From Limnomonas spitsbergensis (Eukaryota; Chlorophyta; Chlorophyceae; Chlamydomonadales), in NCBI GenBank assembly GCA_037349105.1, contig JAYJMM010000101.1, forward strand, positions 248,001 through 312,000: DNA of 64,000 bases. Reading direction: 5' to 3'. Numbering within the stretch: position 1 is the stretch's first letter; each line of letters starts with the position of its first letter. The notes below the pieces were generated by a model. The model saw nothing but the letters and a program-made list of their open reading frames with translations. It was not told the DNA's origin and made no database searches. The translations under genes were made by a program, and so were the position numbers. Below are positions 10,240 to 23,674 of this stretch, piece after piece.

Positions 10240-13200
10240 CCAACACCAACAACAACAACAGTTGCGATCTGCACACTTAGGGTTCGCACAAATACGTTAC
10301 CCTGCACTCAGCAGCGGCTGTCCCGTCTGATCCCTGCATTAAGCCCCGCTGATAGCGCACAAATCACGCACATCGCAGGAACGCCGGTCCTGTTTGATAC
10401 TCCGATCTGTGCCTACCGCCGTGCGGGTGGCGCTCGAGTGACGCAACCTCGGTAACCCCGGTGCATGGCCCTAGGCCTTCACGCACAAGGGTCACATTGG
10501 TGGCGCACTTCCCTTGCAGGTGCTCCCAGGCCTTCTCAATTCATTTCCTTCATGTCAGTTCCAGCACCCCAGGGTCACTTTTTCTGCTCCCTTCCCCCCC
10601 CCTCCTCAGTTACCTCCCCCCCTCTTTTCAGTTTTGTACCCCCACCCCACTCACCCACACTTTTCACCCCACCCCCCTCCTACACACTCAGTTTCCAGTT
10701 TTCCTACTTCAGAGTGTGTGTGTGTATGTCTGTGCATGCATGATTGATTGTGTTCACCTGCCGGTCGTGGCGCGCGAGCGATCGTCGCCCTGAGAGACGA
10801 GCACCTGATTCCTCGGCTCCGACAGCACCATCTTGGCAGTGGAGGTCAGCAAGGAGGGCTGAGGGACGGTGGCCGGTACAGGCCCTGGTTGAGGCTCGGT
10901 CAGCGACCGCATATGCTCCTCCTCTTCCCCCTCCTCTTCGCCCTCCTCCTCATCTTCTCCATCCTCCTCCTCTTCATCTTCGTCTCCTTCCTCCTCCTCC
11001 TCCTCTTCCTCTTCGCCCTCTTCTTCTTCTCCTTCCTCCTCTTCCCCCTCTCCTTCTTCTTCTTCTTCGTCCACTTCCTCCTCTTCCCCCTCAGCAAGCT
11101 GTATCTCATCTGGAGTTTCCAGGGAGCAACCCCCACGGATGCCCCCCTCGCTAGCTTCTGCGACCGGGCCGGCGGCGGATCGGCGGCGGCGGCAGTCATC
11201 GCGCCGCCGGGCTCGGCTGGCGGCCAAAAGCGCCGAGAAGAACGTGCGGGGTCGGGGCTGCGTCCGGCCTGGGACTGGTGGTATCAAGGACAGCGCAGTG
11301 GCTGCAGGTGCCGCGAGGAAAGAGTCCAAGCAAGGGTGGTATCGGGAGCACGCGCCTCCTTTGGTGTAGTGGCCTGAAGAGCCAAGGGCAGCAGAGGGCG
11401 CTGAGCCGCGGGCTTTCCGGCAGGCTGAAGAGGGGTCCCACCAGCCGCTGCCCAAGACATTCTCACCGCCCTCCTGCACACACTCTGAGTGCCCGTCGGA
11501 GTGCCCACTGAAGTCCCCATTTGAGTGTCCATAGGCCGCCTTACACGTGTTTTGACCTCTCCCGCCTCTGCTTCGCTCAGAGGTCGCTGCGCTCAGACGC
11601 AGCCCGACGGCACACCTCGAGAGCAGGTCGAAGCAAATCGAAGCAGGCTGCGTCCCAGACTGTCCTCCCCGCGCTGACGGCCGAGGCGGGACGTTACGAA
11701 ACCATCCCGAGCGATCGGAGGCCGCCGCCGCCCCGAATTTGAAATGCAGCCCCCCGGGCAGGCAGTGCGTCGAGGGCAGGTCAGCAGCAGCAGCAGATCT
11801 GAACGACCGAGACTCGGACGCTGACAGCGAACACGCACCGCTCCTAGCCGTTGCCGCCGCCACTGCTGCTGCCGCAGCTCCTTCCGCTGCCCCAGCATTT
11901 GCATAGCTCCCAGAGATAGTTGCATCGGCATTACCACTGTAAGGTGTTACTGTACCGCTGGCAGATGTTACTGTACCGCTGGTAGGTGTTGCTGCACTGC
12001 TGGTAGGTGTTGCTGTTTCATTTCTCCCTGAGACAGTTGCATCAGCATTGGATGCTGTGAGCTCGCTCGTGCCTCCGAAGCCGTCATAAAGGCGCGCTGC
12101 CGGTTCGGTCGCCTCGGCAACAGGCCCACCTCGAAACGACTGCCCGTGCAGCGGTGGGACAGCCGCCGCTGCTGCCACCGCAGCCCAGGCAGCTGCGGCA
12201 GCAGCAGCAGCCCCAGCAGCAGCGGGAGGAGCAGCCCCAGCAGCCCCAGCAGCAGCAGCAGCAGCAGGAGGAGGAACAGCCCCAGCAGCAGGAGCTCCAG
12301 CAGGAGCAGTACCAGCAACAGGAGCAGCAGCAACAGCATCAGCCGCAGCACTGCCCCTTTGCCAGCCTGAGCTAGCGGGACGCGTTGTCATGCCGGAGGA
12401 TCGCAGCGGTGGCGGCATCAGCGGGACAGCAGCGACAGGGGCAGCACCAGCAGCTTTACCAGCAGCTAGACCAGTAGCAGAGGCAGGGGCAGCATCAGCA
12501 GAGGCAGGAGCAGCAGCAGCAGTGACAGTGGCAGCAGGGGCAGCGTCCCCTGGCCGCCAGCCCTCCCCAGAGGGAGCAATGCCTCTTGCAGTGCTTGGGG
12601 GAGCCGCCGCAGCAGCACCTGATCCACCTGCTGATCCAGCAATCCCAGCGCCATTCCCTGCCGGCCCCCCTCTCCCGCTGCCCCCGCTCCTTGCGGGGAA
12701 CACGACTGTCCAAGGAGCAGCCCCGGGTATGACCGGATCAAGCGCAGGAGCGGCAGGGCTGGCAGCCCCCGCATTATCAACCACAACTGTTGAGAAACTC
12801 ATGGTCTCAGCGATCGGGGGCACGTTGGAGGGCGGGCATGAAACAGCCTCCCTCCTGGCTCCTTCTTCACTATCGCCGCCGCCAATGCCACCACCAACAC
12901 CGCCGATACCACTACCACCGTCTCCGCAAACGCCACCACCACCGCCTCCGCTGCCGCCACCACTGACACCACCGATTCCGCCGCTGCCGCTGGTGCTCGG
13001 CTCCATGTCCGCGTTCGTCCCCAATCCGCCCGTCGAGGATCGGCGCTTGCCACTGCTGCTCGGCGTCAGCAGCGACGGTGCACCCCGCGGGCCCTCGGTG
13101 GAATAGGCGGCGTTGGGCTGTGGAAGGCCAACCGTGGCAGGACGGGCAGGGAGTGCATGGCAGGTGTCGTCTGCTTCCGCACAACACGTTGCGAGCGAGC

Positions 13201-16200
13201 GAGGGGATGCGCCAGTGGAGCTGATCAGCCGCAGGGGTTGGATCTCAGAGGACCTGGAGCGGGCGTTCAGGGGAGACGCTAGCGATAGCGGCAGCTGCGC
13301 CGCCACCGCGGCGGCAGACTCGTCCGAAGCCGTAAGAGAGGGCTCCGAGTTGGTTCGCTGCATCGAGGGGGACGTGAGCAGCAGCGACGCCGCGGCCGTG
13401 AGCGAGGGTAGGGTCGTCGAGGGCGTGCGGGGGGAGGCGAGCTTGGGCAGGGGCGAGGAGCTGGAGGAAGAGATGGCGGCGGCCTCAGCGCGGCCCGACA
13501 GTGGACCGCTTTGACTAGGGACTTCGGCAACAGCCGCCGCCGCCGCTGCGGCTGCCACCTGGTAGGAAGAGGTCCGCGCCGGGGGGAACAGCCGCATGCC
13601 CGGGGTCGGCCCAGGGAAAGTGTCTCCACCACTATCCCGACCACTCCCACCGCAAACCTCCCTCCCACCGCCGCTACCTCCGCCACCCACATCACCGTCA
13701 TCAGTGGCTGCACTGCTCCCAGTCGACGACCTCTGCTCCTCGACAGAAGCACGCTTGGCGGCGCGCGGCGTAAGGCCTGCCGCCGCCCGCGTCGGGGACG
13801 GGCGCAATAAGCTCGGGTGTGGCGCCGAGGCGGTCTCCTTGAGCGGCCCGGGGGAGAGGCCTGACGTAGAGCTGGGTGACGCGGCAGGCGGCGTCTTGGA
13901 GGCAACGATGGGCGGAAGGCCCCCTCGCAGCCGCGGCGGCGGCGAGGTCAAGACCGCGCTGAGCACGTTGCCGCTAATCCCGGCGGCGGCGGCGGCGGCA
14001 GCGGTGAAGGGGGTGCCAGGTGGACCCGCAGATTTTGGCGGCAGGCCCGTGGAAGGGCTCAGCACAGCAACAGCGACGGCGGCGGCGGAGCCGCCGCCGC
14101 CGCTGCTGCGCTGTGAGGAGGTTTTTCTGCGGAGTGTGGGCGGGCGCTGCTGCTGCTGATCGGGTCCCGCCCTGGCAGCCGCTTCGAGCGCCTCGCGGGC
14201 CCCAGGCTCGTTGTGCATCATAAACAGCTGCCCGCGTAAAATCAGAAAGCTATCCCAGCCTATGACAGCAACGAGCTCCTGAGAAAATAGTCGAGGGAGG
14301 GTGAGGGGTGAGGGATGAGGGATGAGGGGTGAGGGGTGAGAGGTGAGGGGTGAGGGGTGATGGATGATGGATGAGGGGTGAGGGGTGAAGGGTGAGGGGT
14401 GAGGGGTGAGGGGTGAAGGGTGAGGGGTGAGGGGTGAGGGCAGCCAACATGACCTGGCTCCTGAGAAAATAGTGGAGGGTGAGGGGTGAGGGATGAGGGC
14501 TGCAGGGGTGAGGGCTGAGGGGTGAGGGGTGAGGGGTGAGGGGTGAAGGGTGAGGGGTGAGGGGTGAAGGGTGAGGGTGAGGGGTGAGGGGTGAGGGGTG
14601 AGGGGTGAGGGCAGCCAACATGACCTGGCTCCTGAGAAAATAGTGGAGGGTGATGGGTGAGGGATGAGGGCTGCAGGGGTGAGGGGTGAGGGGTGAGGCA
14701 TCAGGGCAGCCAGCATGACCTGGCTCGGCTGCTAACGTTGAGCGCCCAACGTCGAGTATAGACTCCTCTTACACCAGGGTTCCTCTGCCCCCACCAGCAC
14801 GATAGGCAGCAGACAGCACCTCCCCTCCCATTTCTCCTCCCTCCCTTCTCCTCCTTCCTCCTCCTCCCCTCCCCCCTCCTCCCCCACCTGCACAATACTG
14901 TAGGCAGCAGACAGCACCGCTCTTGTCACCCTCAGCGGCCCCAGCTCAGACCAGGGGCCCAGATCCAGGGGCTCACGGCTAACCTGCAACACACATACAT
15001 CTGTCAACAATTCCACACATGTGCAGGCAATTCCGCACGATGGCAAACAATGCCACCCAGTTACCAACAATTCCAAACTATTGAAAACAATTGCACACAA
15101 ATCCACACAATCGCAGCCGTCGGTTGTAAAGTAGCTCCTGGCATGCCGTGTACCATAACCATTTATGGGTACATGGATATGATGGCATGGTAGATGTCTT
15201 TTGCATTCCCTGGAAATCCACCTTGATGGTGGGTGAAAGATACATACAAATGCGAATTATGGAGCGTCGGCGCACGTTCCAGTCAACAAATCGAAAGTTT
15301 TGGTCGCCCTTTTTTTGTCCACCAGTTGGTTGGGGAAGAATTAACATGAATGAATCAGTAAGGCCTGAGGGAAGGCAAATCAGATCTGCAGTACATTGGC
15401 AATACTATCACAACTTCATTTAAGGGCGGTCCCATGATCGAGTACGCATGTTTATGCAGATCAACCGGTGGATCTACTGATAAATTAATGGATCTACTGA
15501 CAAACTGGTAGACGTACCGGCACTGGCAAATCTGTAGATCTACTAACAAACCTGAGATATACTGACAGCCGGGTAGATCTATTGACAAAGTGGTAGTTTA
15601 CCCCTTGGATTTACTAACCAGACTGTCAATCGAATGTAGAATAAGCTGATCCCTGACAAACCGGTTGATCTATAAACAAACCAGTAGATCTTCATACAAA
15701 CTGTTAGATCTACTGAAGAAGCCGTTTACCTTATGTCAGCCCGGTAGATCGATTAACCAATAACCAAATTGGCAATGCCCCTCCCTTGATTTGCTGACCT
15801 AACGGTCGATAAACTGACCAATAGGTCCATCTCCTGACAAACCGGTAGATCTGCCCCTGGATCTACTAACGAAACTGTTAGATCTCTACATCACATACCA
15901 TAGACCCCCTGGCGTATACCTGTATTTTAAAGCAGAGGGACCTAGCCTGAGCTTACACCAAGACTCCAGAAGCCAGCCACTCACCAGGACCGCACCAGGT
16001 AGGGCAAAAAGCATTTCATTCCCAACCATGCTAGCCTGGGGAGAGGGAGTGGGGGAGGGAGGGAGAGAGTGGGAGAGGGAGTGAGACAGGGATGAAAAAG
16101 GAGTGGGAGAGAGGGTGTAGGAGTGAGAGGCAGAGAGTGAGAGACAGGGAGTGAGTGAGAGACAGGGAGTGAGAGTGAGAGACAGGGAGTGGGAGAGGGA

Positions 16201-19200
16201 GTGAGACAGGGATCAAAAGGGAGTGTGAGACAGGGAGTGAGAGACGGGGAGTGATGAAAGGAGTTTTGCAAAAGGGAGTATGAGGAAGTGAGAGGATGCC
16301 ATCAATCAATCATGGGGGGGAGGGGGATAGCTTAGGGGTGTCTGGCTGCCAGGCTTGAAACAGAAAATCCTTAGGATGGACCGCTATGTTCAAGCAGGAG
16401 TCCCCTAGTTTAAGCAACATTGCTCCAGAAACAACACTTGTGCCTTTGGAAATGCGTATTTTATTTATTTCTTCCTCTCTTAAGGCCCCGAGCTGCGCCG
16501 TTCCCTAAACCCACACGCCCCTAGAAGGCGTACTTTCCTTTCTTTCCCCTCTTTAGGGGAGAGGTAGAGTGGGCGTTGCAGGCGGGAGACAACCAGGGGG
16601 GGGGGCGAGAGAAAACATTGCGACCTTGAAAGCGGGGAGGGGCATCACAACATGACTTGCATGGCAGATAGCACGTTCCTGCGCTGCAGACATAACCCGC
16701 CCGCAACTCATCACGTTTGCCCGTGGTGGGAGAAACATCCCAACATAACATCTTGATTGTCGACGCCATTCCCGTGCAGCACACGGAATCATTTTCAACA
16801 TCTTGCCCCATTTCTTCGCGCCAGGGGATCTGCCATCCAGCACTTTCTCCAGGCTCGGTATGGGTACAGGGTACAATATTCACACTCTCATACCTCTTCA
16901 AAGTTCATCTGCTTATTCATCGCCTCCACCATACCGTAGTATGGTGCAACGGTACGATATTCACAACCCCACACCTCCTCCCGATAAATGCATTCACACT
17001 GTATGGTACCTCCTTCAGATTTATTAATTCAAACACCCACACCTCTTTCTGGTTCGATTACTCACACCCCCAAACCTCCTCCAGCCTTAATTATTCACAC
17101 ACCCCCACCTCCTCCAGGTTCATTTATTCTCACCCCCACACCTCCTCCAGGTTCATTTAGTCACACCCCCACACCTCCTCCAGGTTCATTTAGTCACACC
17201 CCCACACCTCAACAACTTCAATTATTTACACCCCCACATCTCCTCCAATTATTCACACCCCCACATCTCCAGGTTGAATTATTCACCCCCCCCCCCCCAC
17301 AAACCTCCTCCAGGATAATTTGTCCACCCACACCCACACACACCTCCTCCAGGTTCATCTGCCGTGTAAGTGCCTCCTCCATACCATAGGGTGGGGTCAG
17401 CGGCTGAGTCAGCGAGTGCGGCTCGGGGGGCACGACCACGTACAGCATTTCCTGCACGCACGGGGAAAGTTGAACATCACAGGTTTCAAGTTCAAAGTTC
17501 AGGGCTTAGGGTGAAGGTCTGAGACTTATGTTCTCACAGGCTGTAAACCCTCATCTCTGAACCAGAGCAGCGATTCATCGACATAGATCAGCAACGATTC
17601 CCCAACACACTTCACACCCCTGTTCAAACCAGATCCCCGGGTCAAAAAAGATTCCCTGTTCACACCAGATCCCTGTCTCACACTACATCCTCTGCTCACA
17701 CTATATCCTCTATTTACACCAAGTCAAGAGCATCCCCACCATATCCCCTGTTTGCACCTGACCCCCCTGTTCACACTAGATTCCATATTCACACTTGATA
17801 ACATGTTCACACTAGATCAAGAGTGTCCCCACCAGATCCTGAAGGGGCAGTGGCCAGTGGCTGCGCCGGCCTGACATTGAACGGAGTGAAAGACAGGGCA
17901 CTTCCACCACACATCACCCCTGTTCACACTAGATCCTCTGTTCACACCAGATGCCCGGCTCACATCAGATGCCCTGTTCACACCCGATCTCTTGTTCACA
18001 CTAGTTCAAGAGTGGGGCAGAGGCGGTGCCGGCCTGACATTGAACGTAGTGAAAGGCAGGACACTTCCTCCATACATCACCCCTGTTCACACCAGATCCC
18101 CTGTTCACACTAGATGCCCTGTTCACACCAGATGCCCTGATCTCACCTGATCCCCTGTTCACACTAGATGCCCTGTTCACACCTGATCTCCTGTCCACAC
18201 CAGGTCCCCTATTCACACCATATCCCCTGTCCACACCTGATCCCCTGTTCACACTAGTTTAAGAGTGTCCTCACCAGATCCCTGTGGGGCGGAGGCGGTG
18301 CCGGCATGACATTCAGCGTTGTGAGCGCCAGGCCGTACAGCCCTTGCCTCAGGTAACATCGCGACAGCAGCAGCCAAGCAGGCCGGGCCCCGCTGCTGCC
18401 CCGCACCGCGCGTCGGGCCAGCTTGGCCGCAGTATCCACCTAAGAAAATATTGTGCGTGGGGGGGAGTGAGTTCTTCAAGCAGCAGCGCAACAACAGCAG
18501 CCATGCAGGCCTGACCCTGCTGCAGCCCCGCACCCTGCATGGGGCCAGCTTGGCCGGAGATTGCACATGGGCAGGGGGGCACAGACCATTCAAGGCCTCG
18601 ACACAAACTCCGTTTGCCATCACACATGCATGCTCACTGGCCAGCTCGGCTGGAGTGTGACCCCAGGGCCGGTCGAGTAATGCTGCAGTCCTGCTCCAAA
18701 GCCTTGATCCTTCAAAAGCCCTGCACCCAGGTACAAATGAACCCTTAACAGACACACACCCTGCCTGCCCGGCATACAGGCACTTGTTGCTTAGGGCCAC
18801 CAGCAGCTGCATGCTGCCGGGCAGTCTCTTCAACGAGGGGGCCGGACCGTCAAGTCTCCCCCCAGGCCATGACCTACTTTGTCCCCTACCTGCCCGGCAA
18901 ACAGGCACTCGCTGCCTAGAGCCACCAGCAGCTGCACGCTGCCGGGCACTTTCTTCAACGAGGGGGCCGGACCCTCAAGTCACTCAGACCCTGACCCACT
19001 CTCCCCCCTCCGGCCCGGCATACAAGCACTCGTTGCCCAGAGCCACCAACAGCTGCATGCTGCCAGGCAGTCTCTTCAACGAGGGGCCAAACCCTCAAGT
19101 CCCCCCCCCAGGCCATGACCTACTCTGTCCCCTACCTGCCCGGCATACAGGCACTCGTTGCCCAGAGCCACCAGCAGCTGCACGCTGTCCGGCGCCTGGT

Positions 19201-22200
19201 CAGCAGCCGCATTCAGCGTCTCGAGGCTAACATCAAACTGGTCCAACTCCCGCTGCACTGCGGCCAGGTAAACTGAGGCACCTGCAAACATAACACGGCA
19301 GCCATACTGGGATCGTGTTGAAGATAAAAACTGCAGCACTACCGGTAGTAGGGGGGATGAGGCGCCACAGACACTGCGGCACCAGTGGGGAGGATCATGC
19401 TTTTATATACTGCTGCACCAATGGGGAGGATCAGGCGCCATACACTTATAGACGGGGATCAAACGGGTCCAAATCCCGCTGCACTGCAGCCAGGTAAACC
19501 GAGGCACCTGCAAACATAACACAGCAGCCATACCGGGATTGCGTTCAAGATATACACTGCAGCACTAGTAGGGAGGATAAGGCGCCACAGACACTGCGGC
19601 ACCAGTAGGGGGGATCATGCGCAATACATACCGGTACTTATAGACAGGCATCAAAGTGGTCCAACTCGCGCTTCACTGAGGCCAGATAAACTGAAGCGCA
19701 TATAAACATGGCATGGGAGACGTGATGCGCTTCAGATAATCAGATGTACCAGCCTACTCAAGGGTTTAGGGTTTAGGGTTTAGGGTTTCGTGTTAAGGGT
19801 TCAGGTTTAGGGTTTTGTGTTTAGGGTTAGGGTAAGGATTAGGGAGGAAAGTGAGCACCCAGTGCGTCCAGACAGGTACAGATCCTGTAGTGCTGCGACA
19901 ACCGAGGCAACCGAGGCACCTGGATAGGAGTGGATCCATGACACTGTTTAGGGTTTAGGGTTAAGGGTTTAGGGTTTAGGGTGAAGAGATTAGGGTTCAG
20001 AGTTTAGGGTTTAGGGTTAATGCACCTGGATCCATGGCACTGTTTATGATTTACACTGCAGCTCGAGCAGGCCGAGGATGGGGAGCAGTCAATGTGTCCG
20101 GGTGGATATGAAACAGGTACCAATTCCCCGACGGGTATCTTAAACGTCCCTGCATGCTTCAGAGTGGAAGACTGTACATGCTGTACATCTATTTAGTGGA
20201 CAGTGTGTCGTGAACGAGGCGGGGCTATTTACACTGTGACACTTTAATGTACATACTCGATGTTATAGCAGGGCGGCGCTACAGTATCAAACAGGTGAGC
20301 GGCGACAGAAGCAACAGCGACACTCGTCTGAACACGATCCATGCATGCACGCCTTAATGCACGCACACACACATCTGCTCAGGATCTGGCTCAAAAGCGG
20401 GCAGACAGAATGCCGGCAGCCAGATCCAGCTCTTCATCAAAAGTATCAACGACAGCAAAACAAAACAAGTGAAGACACTTTATTTTGTGTGAATGCCCCG
20501 TCAATGCAGGCCTGACTTCACACCCCCATTCACACCTGCGTGTATCCTGCACAGCCACGTGAAGAACGCCAGTGCCGGGTGCCTGCGCTGCCTCACTTTT
20601 AACAATGGCAGCCAAAAAAAGTGACGACACTTTATGTTGAGCGTGCATGCCCCCTCAATGCAGGCCTGCCTTCACACCTCCATTTACACCTGCGTGTATC
20701 CTGCACAGCCACGTGAAGAACGCCAGTGCCGAGTGCCTGCGCTGCCTCACTTTTAACAATGGCAGCCAAAAAAAGTGACGACACTTTATGTTGAGTGTGC
20801 ATGCCCCCTCAATGCAGGCCTGCCTTCACACCTCCATTTACACCTGCGTGTATCCTGCCCCGTCTGGGTGTGTGAATGCAGGCCTGAATTCACACACCCA
20901 TTCACACCTGCGTGTATCCTGCTCAGCCGCGTGAAGAACGCCAGCGCCGGGTGCCAGCGCTGCCGCCTTGCGAAGTACTGCATGACGGTCCACAGCACCC
21001 TGTCCATGTGCTCCGGGGTGCACCCTAGACCCTGACCACCAGGAGGGGAGGAGGCAGCAGAGGGATAAATTCAGTAAGTAGGGAAAATCCAGGGTCTGAT
21101 TCGTGCAAGGGGGTCAAGCCCTGGCAGCAGGTAGTGCATGGCGGTCCACAGCATCCTGTCCAAGTGCTCTGGGTTGCAACCTAGACCCTGATCACCAGGA
21201 GGGGGCAGCAGAGGGATCACTTCAGCAAGCAGAGAAATCCAGGTGCGGATTCATGCAAGAGGCTAGGGTTTAAGGGTGCTAAACCCTTCAACCCTGGCAG
21301 CAGGTACTGCATCACGGTCGCAGCCCCTTGTCCATGCGCTACAAGGTGCAACTGGAACCCTGAACACAATGGGGAGGCCAGAAAGAGGGCTTATTTCAGC
21401 TTGCAGGGATAGTTCCAGAGACGGTTATGCACACGGGGGGTAAGCCCTGGCGACAGGTACTGCAGCACGGTCCACAGCCCCTTGTCCATGCTCTACCAGG
21501 TGAACCTAAACCCTGAACACCAGGGGGGGGAAACCAGAATAGTGGAACAGCTTCAGCAAGTAGACATAGTAGCTTAGTACCATGGGTCAAAGGGCACAAT
21601 TTACATCTTGAAGGGTTTTGGGTACTCCCCATCCCCCCCCCCCCTATCCCTCCACTACCCCATACGCCAGCTCGGACCCATTACCCAAGCATCCATCCAC
21701 CTGGTCCGATGTCCCCTCTCCCCCCACCCCCCATTCTTCCACCTCCCCCCACCCTACCTCACCCTATCTGTTCCACCTCCCCAGCCCCCACCCTTGCTCA
21801 CCATCTGCCCCACCCCACCTCCCAGCCCCGACCCCATCCACACACCGGGTCCGAGCTGATGAGTTCCAGGCACTCGGGCAGTGTCCCATTGTCGTACAAC
21901 TCGACAATGGTGTCCAGAAGGCTGTCCTCTTGGTCAGCAGGCATTGGCACCAGGGGCCCATACCTGCAGGGTAGGAGGAGGAGAAGGAGGAGGGGGAAGA
22001 GGGGGGCAGCAAGCTTGAGGAGGGGGATACAGGGGGGCCATACCTGAAGGGCAGGAGGAGGAGAAGGAGAGGGGTACAGGGGCAATAAGCTTGACAGAGG
22101 ATAAGGGTGGGTCCCATACATTCAGGACAGGACAGGGAGGGGGCAAAAAGATTAAGAGGGGATACAGGGGGGCAATCCTTGAGGGGCAGGAGGAGGGGGG

Positions 22201-23364
22201 GTGGGAGTAACAAGTTTCAGAGAGAGGCCAAGGGTGGCTGCAGCGGAGGACAGCCCCCTTGGCTGGCTGGCATACACCCTCATGTGTCATCAAAACCTAC
22301 AATCCTTCCCCACTTCACCTTTGAGGACACCCTCATGAATTCTAAACCCTGACTGACCCAGGCACGCACCCCCTGAACGCGCCCTCGTGCACACCCTCAA
22401 CCCTCGTGTATATCCCCTGAGCGCGCCCTCGTGTACATTCTGAACCCTAGTACACATGTCTTGAGCGTGCCCTCATGCACACTCTTAACCCTGAACCCTA
22501 ACCCCTATTACACACCTCCTAAACACCCTCGTGTGTACCCTACGCACACAACCTAGTTCACACGCCTTGATCGTGCTCAGGTTCACTCTTAACCCTGAAC
22601 CATGACCTATAGTAGACACCCAACGTACACCCTCGTGTGCAACCTGGTCACGCAAACCTACATCGTTCTTGAACACATCCTCGTGTTTAACCGGCGTCCT
22701 CCACCTCAGCACACACCGAATCAACACGCCCTCCTGTGTGAACCCTGAACCCTAATTCACACCTCCTGAACGCCCACGTGTGAACCCTGGTCACACAAAC
22801 CTGCATCCTTCTTGAACGCATCCTCGTGTTAAGCCTGCGTTCTACACCTGAGTACACACCTAGGTTATGTGCCCACGTGTGCGAACCCTAAACCTTGTAC
22901 GTACCTCTTACATGCCCAGCGTGAAACCTATACTCTACCCTCATGGGCGCCCTAGTGTGAACCCTAAACCCTAAATCCGAATCTCTTGATCTCCCCAGTG
23001 TGAACCCTGAACCTCAACCTCTTGATCTCCCCAGAGTGAACCCTTAAACCCCAACCTCCAAATCACACCTCTTGAACGCGCCTTCGTGGCTCGTCAGCTC
23101 CGAGTCCAGCAGCTCCGACCTCAAGAAGGCGGCCAGTTGCAGGTTGGACCACAAGTCCGCAGTGACCTGCAGTCAGCAGGAAACATGAGGGCACCGTTAA
23201 TGCAGAATTTACATATTCATGTACCAGTGTCAGAGCAGTAGATTATAATTGCCTACCCTAAACCCTAAACAGTAAACAAGTGCACCGCAAACCCTAAACC
23301 CTAAACCAGTGTACCCTGAACCCTAAACCCAGAACCAGTGTACCCTTAACCCTTAACCAGTGTA

Positions 23365-23395
<31 letters not shown>

Positions 23396-23613
23396 ATGTG
23401 TGGCCCTTATTCACCTTGTGCAGGGCGCCATCTGCGCCCAGCGCTCCACACACCTGGACATTAGAGGGAGGAGGTTCGAAAATAAAGCTGGAATCGCTAT
23501 CATTATCAGCAAAAGCAGCAGCAGTAGTAACAGCAGCAGTAATAGGAACAGGAACAGCAACAGTGGTAGCAGTCTCTGTAGCAGTGACAGCAAAAGTAGC
23601 AACAGCAACAGTA

Positions 23614-23674
<61 letters not shown>

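Noticed and set aside
12390..14159. Plus-strand Ala/Pro-rich ORFs of 99-238 residues
   Set aside because: They are antisense shadows of the giant gene B exon. The minus strand has the splice and phase support.
19756..20040. TTTAGGG tracts as a true chromosome end
   Set aside because: They are short, degenerate and internal to a gene B intron with exons on both sides, so interstitial.
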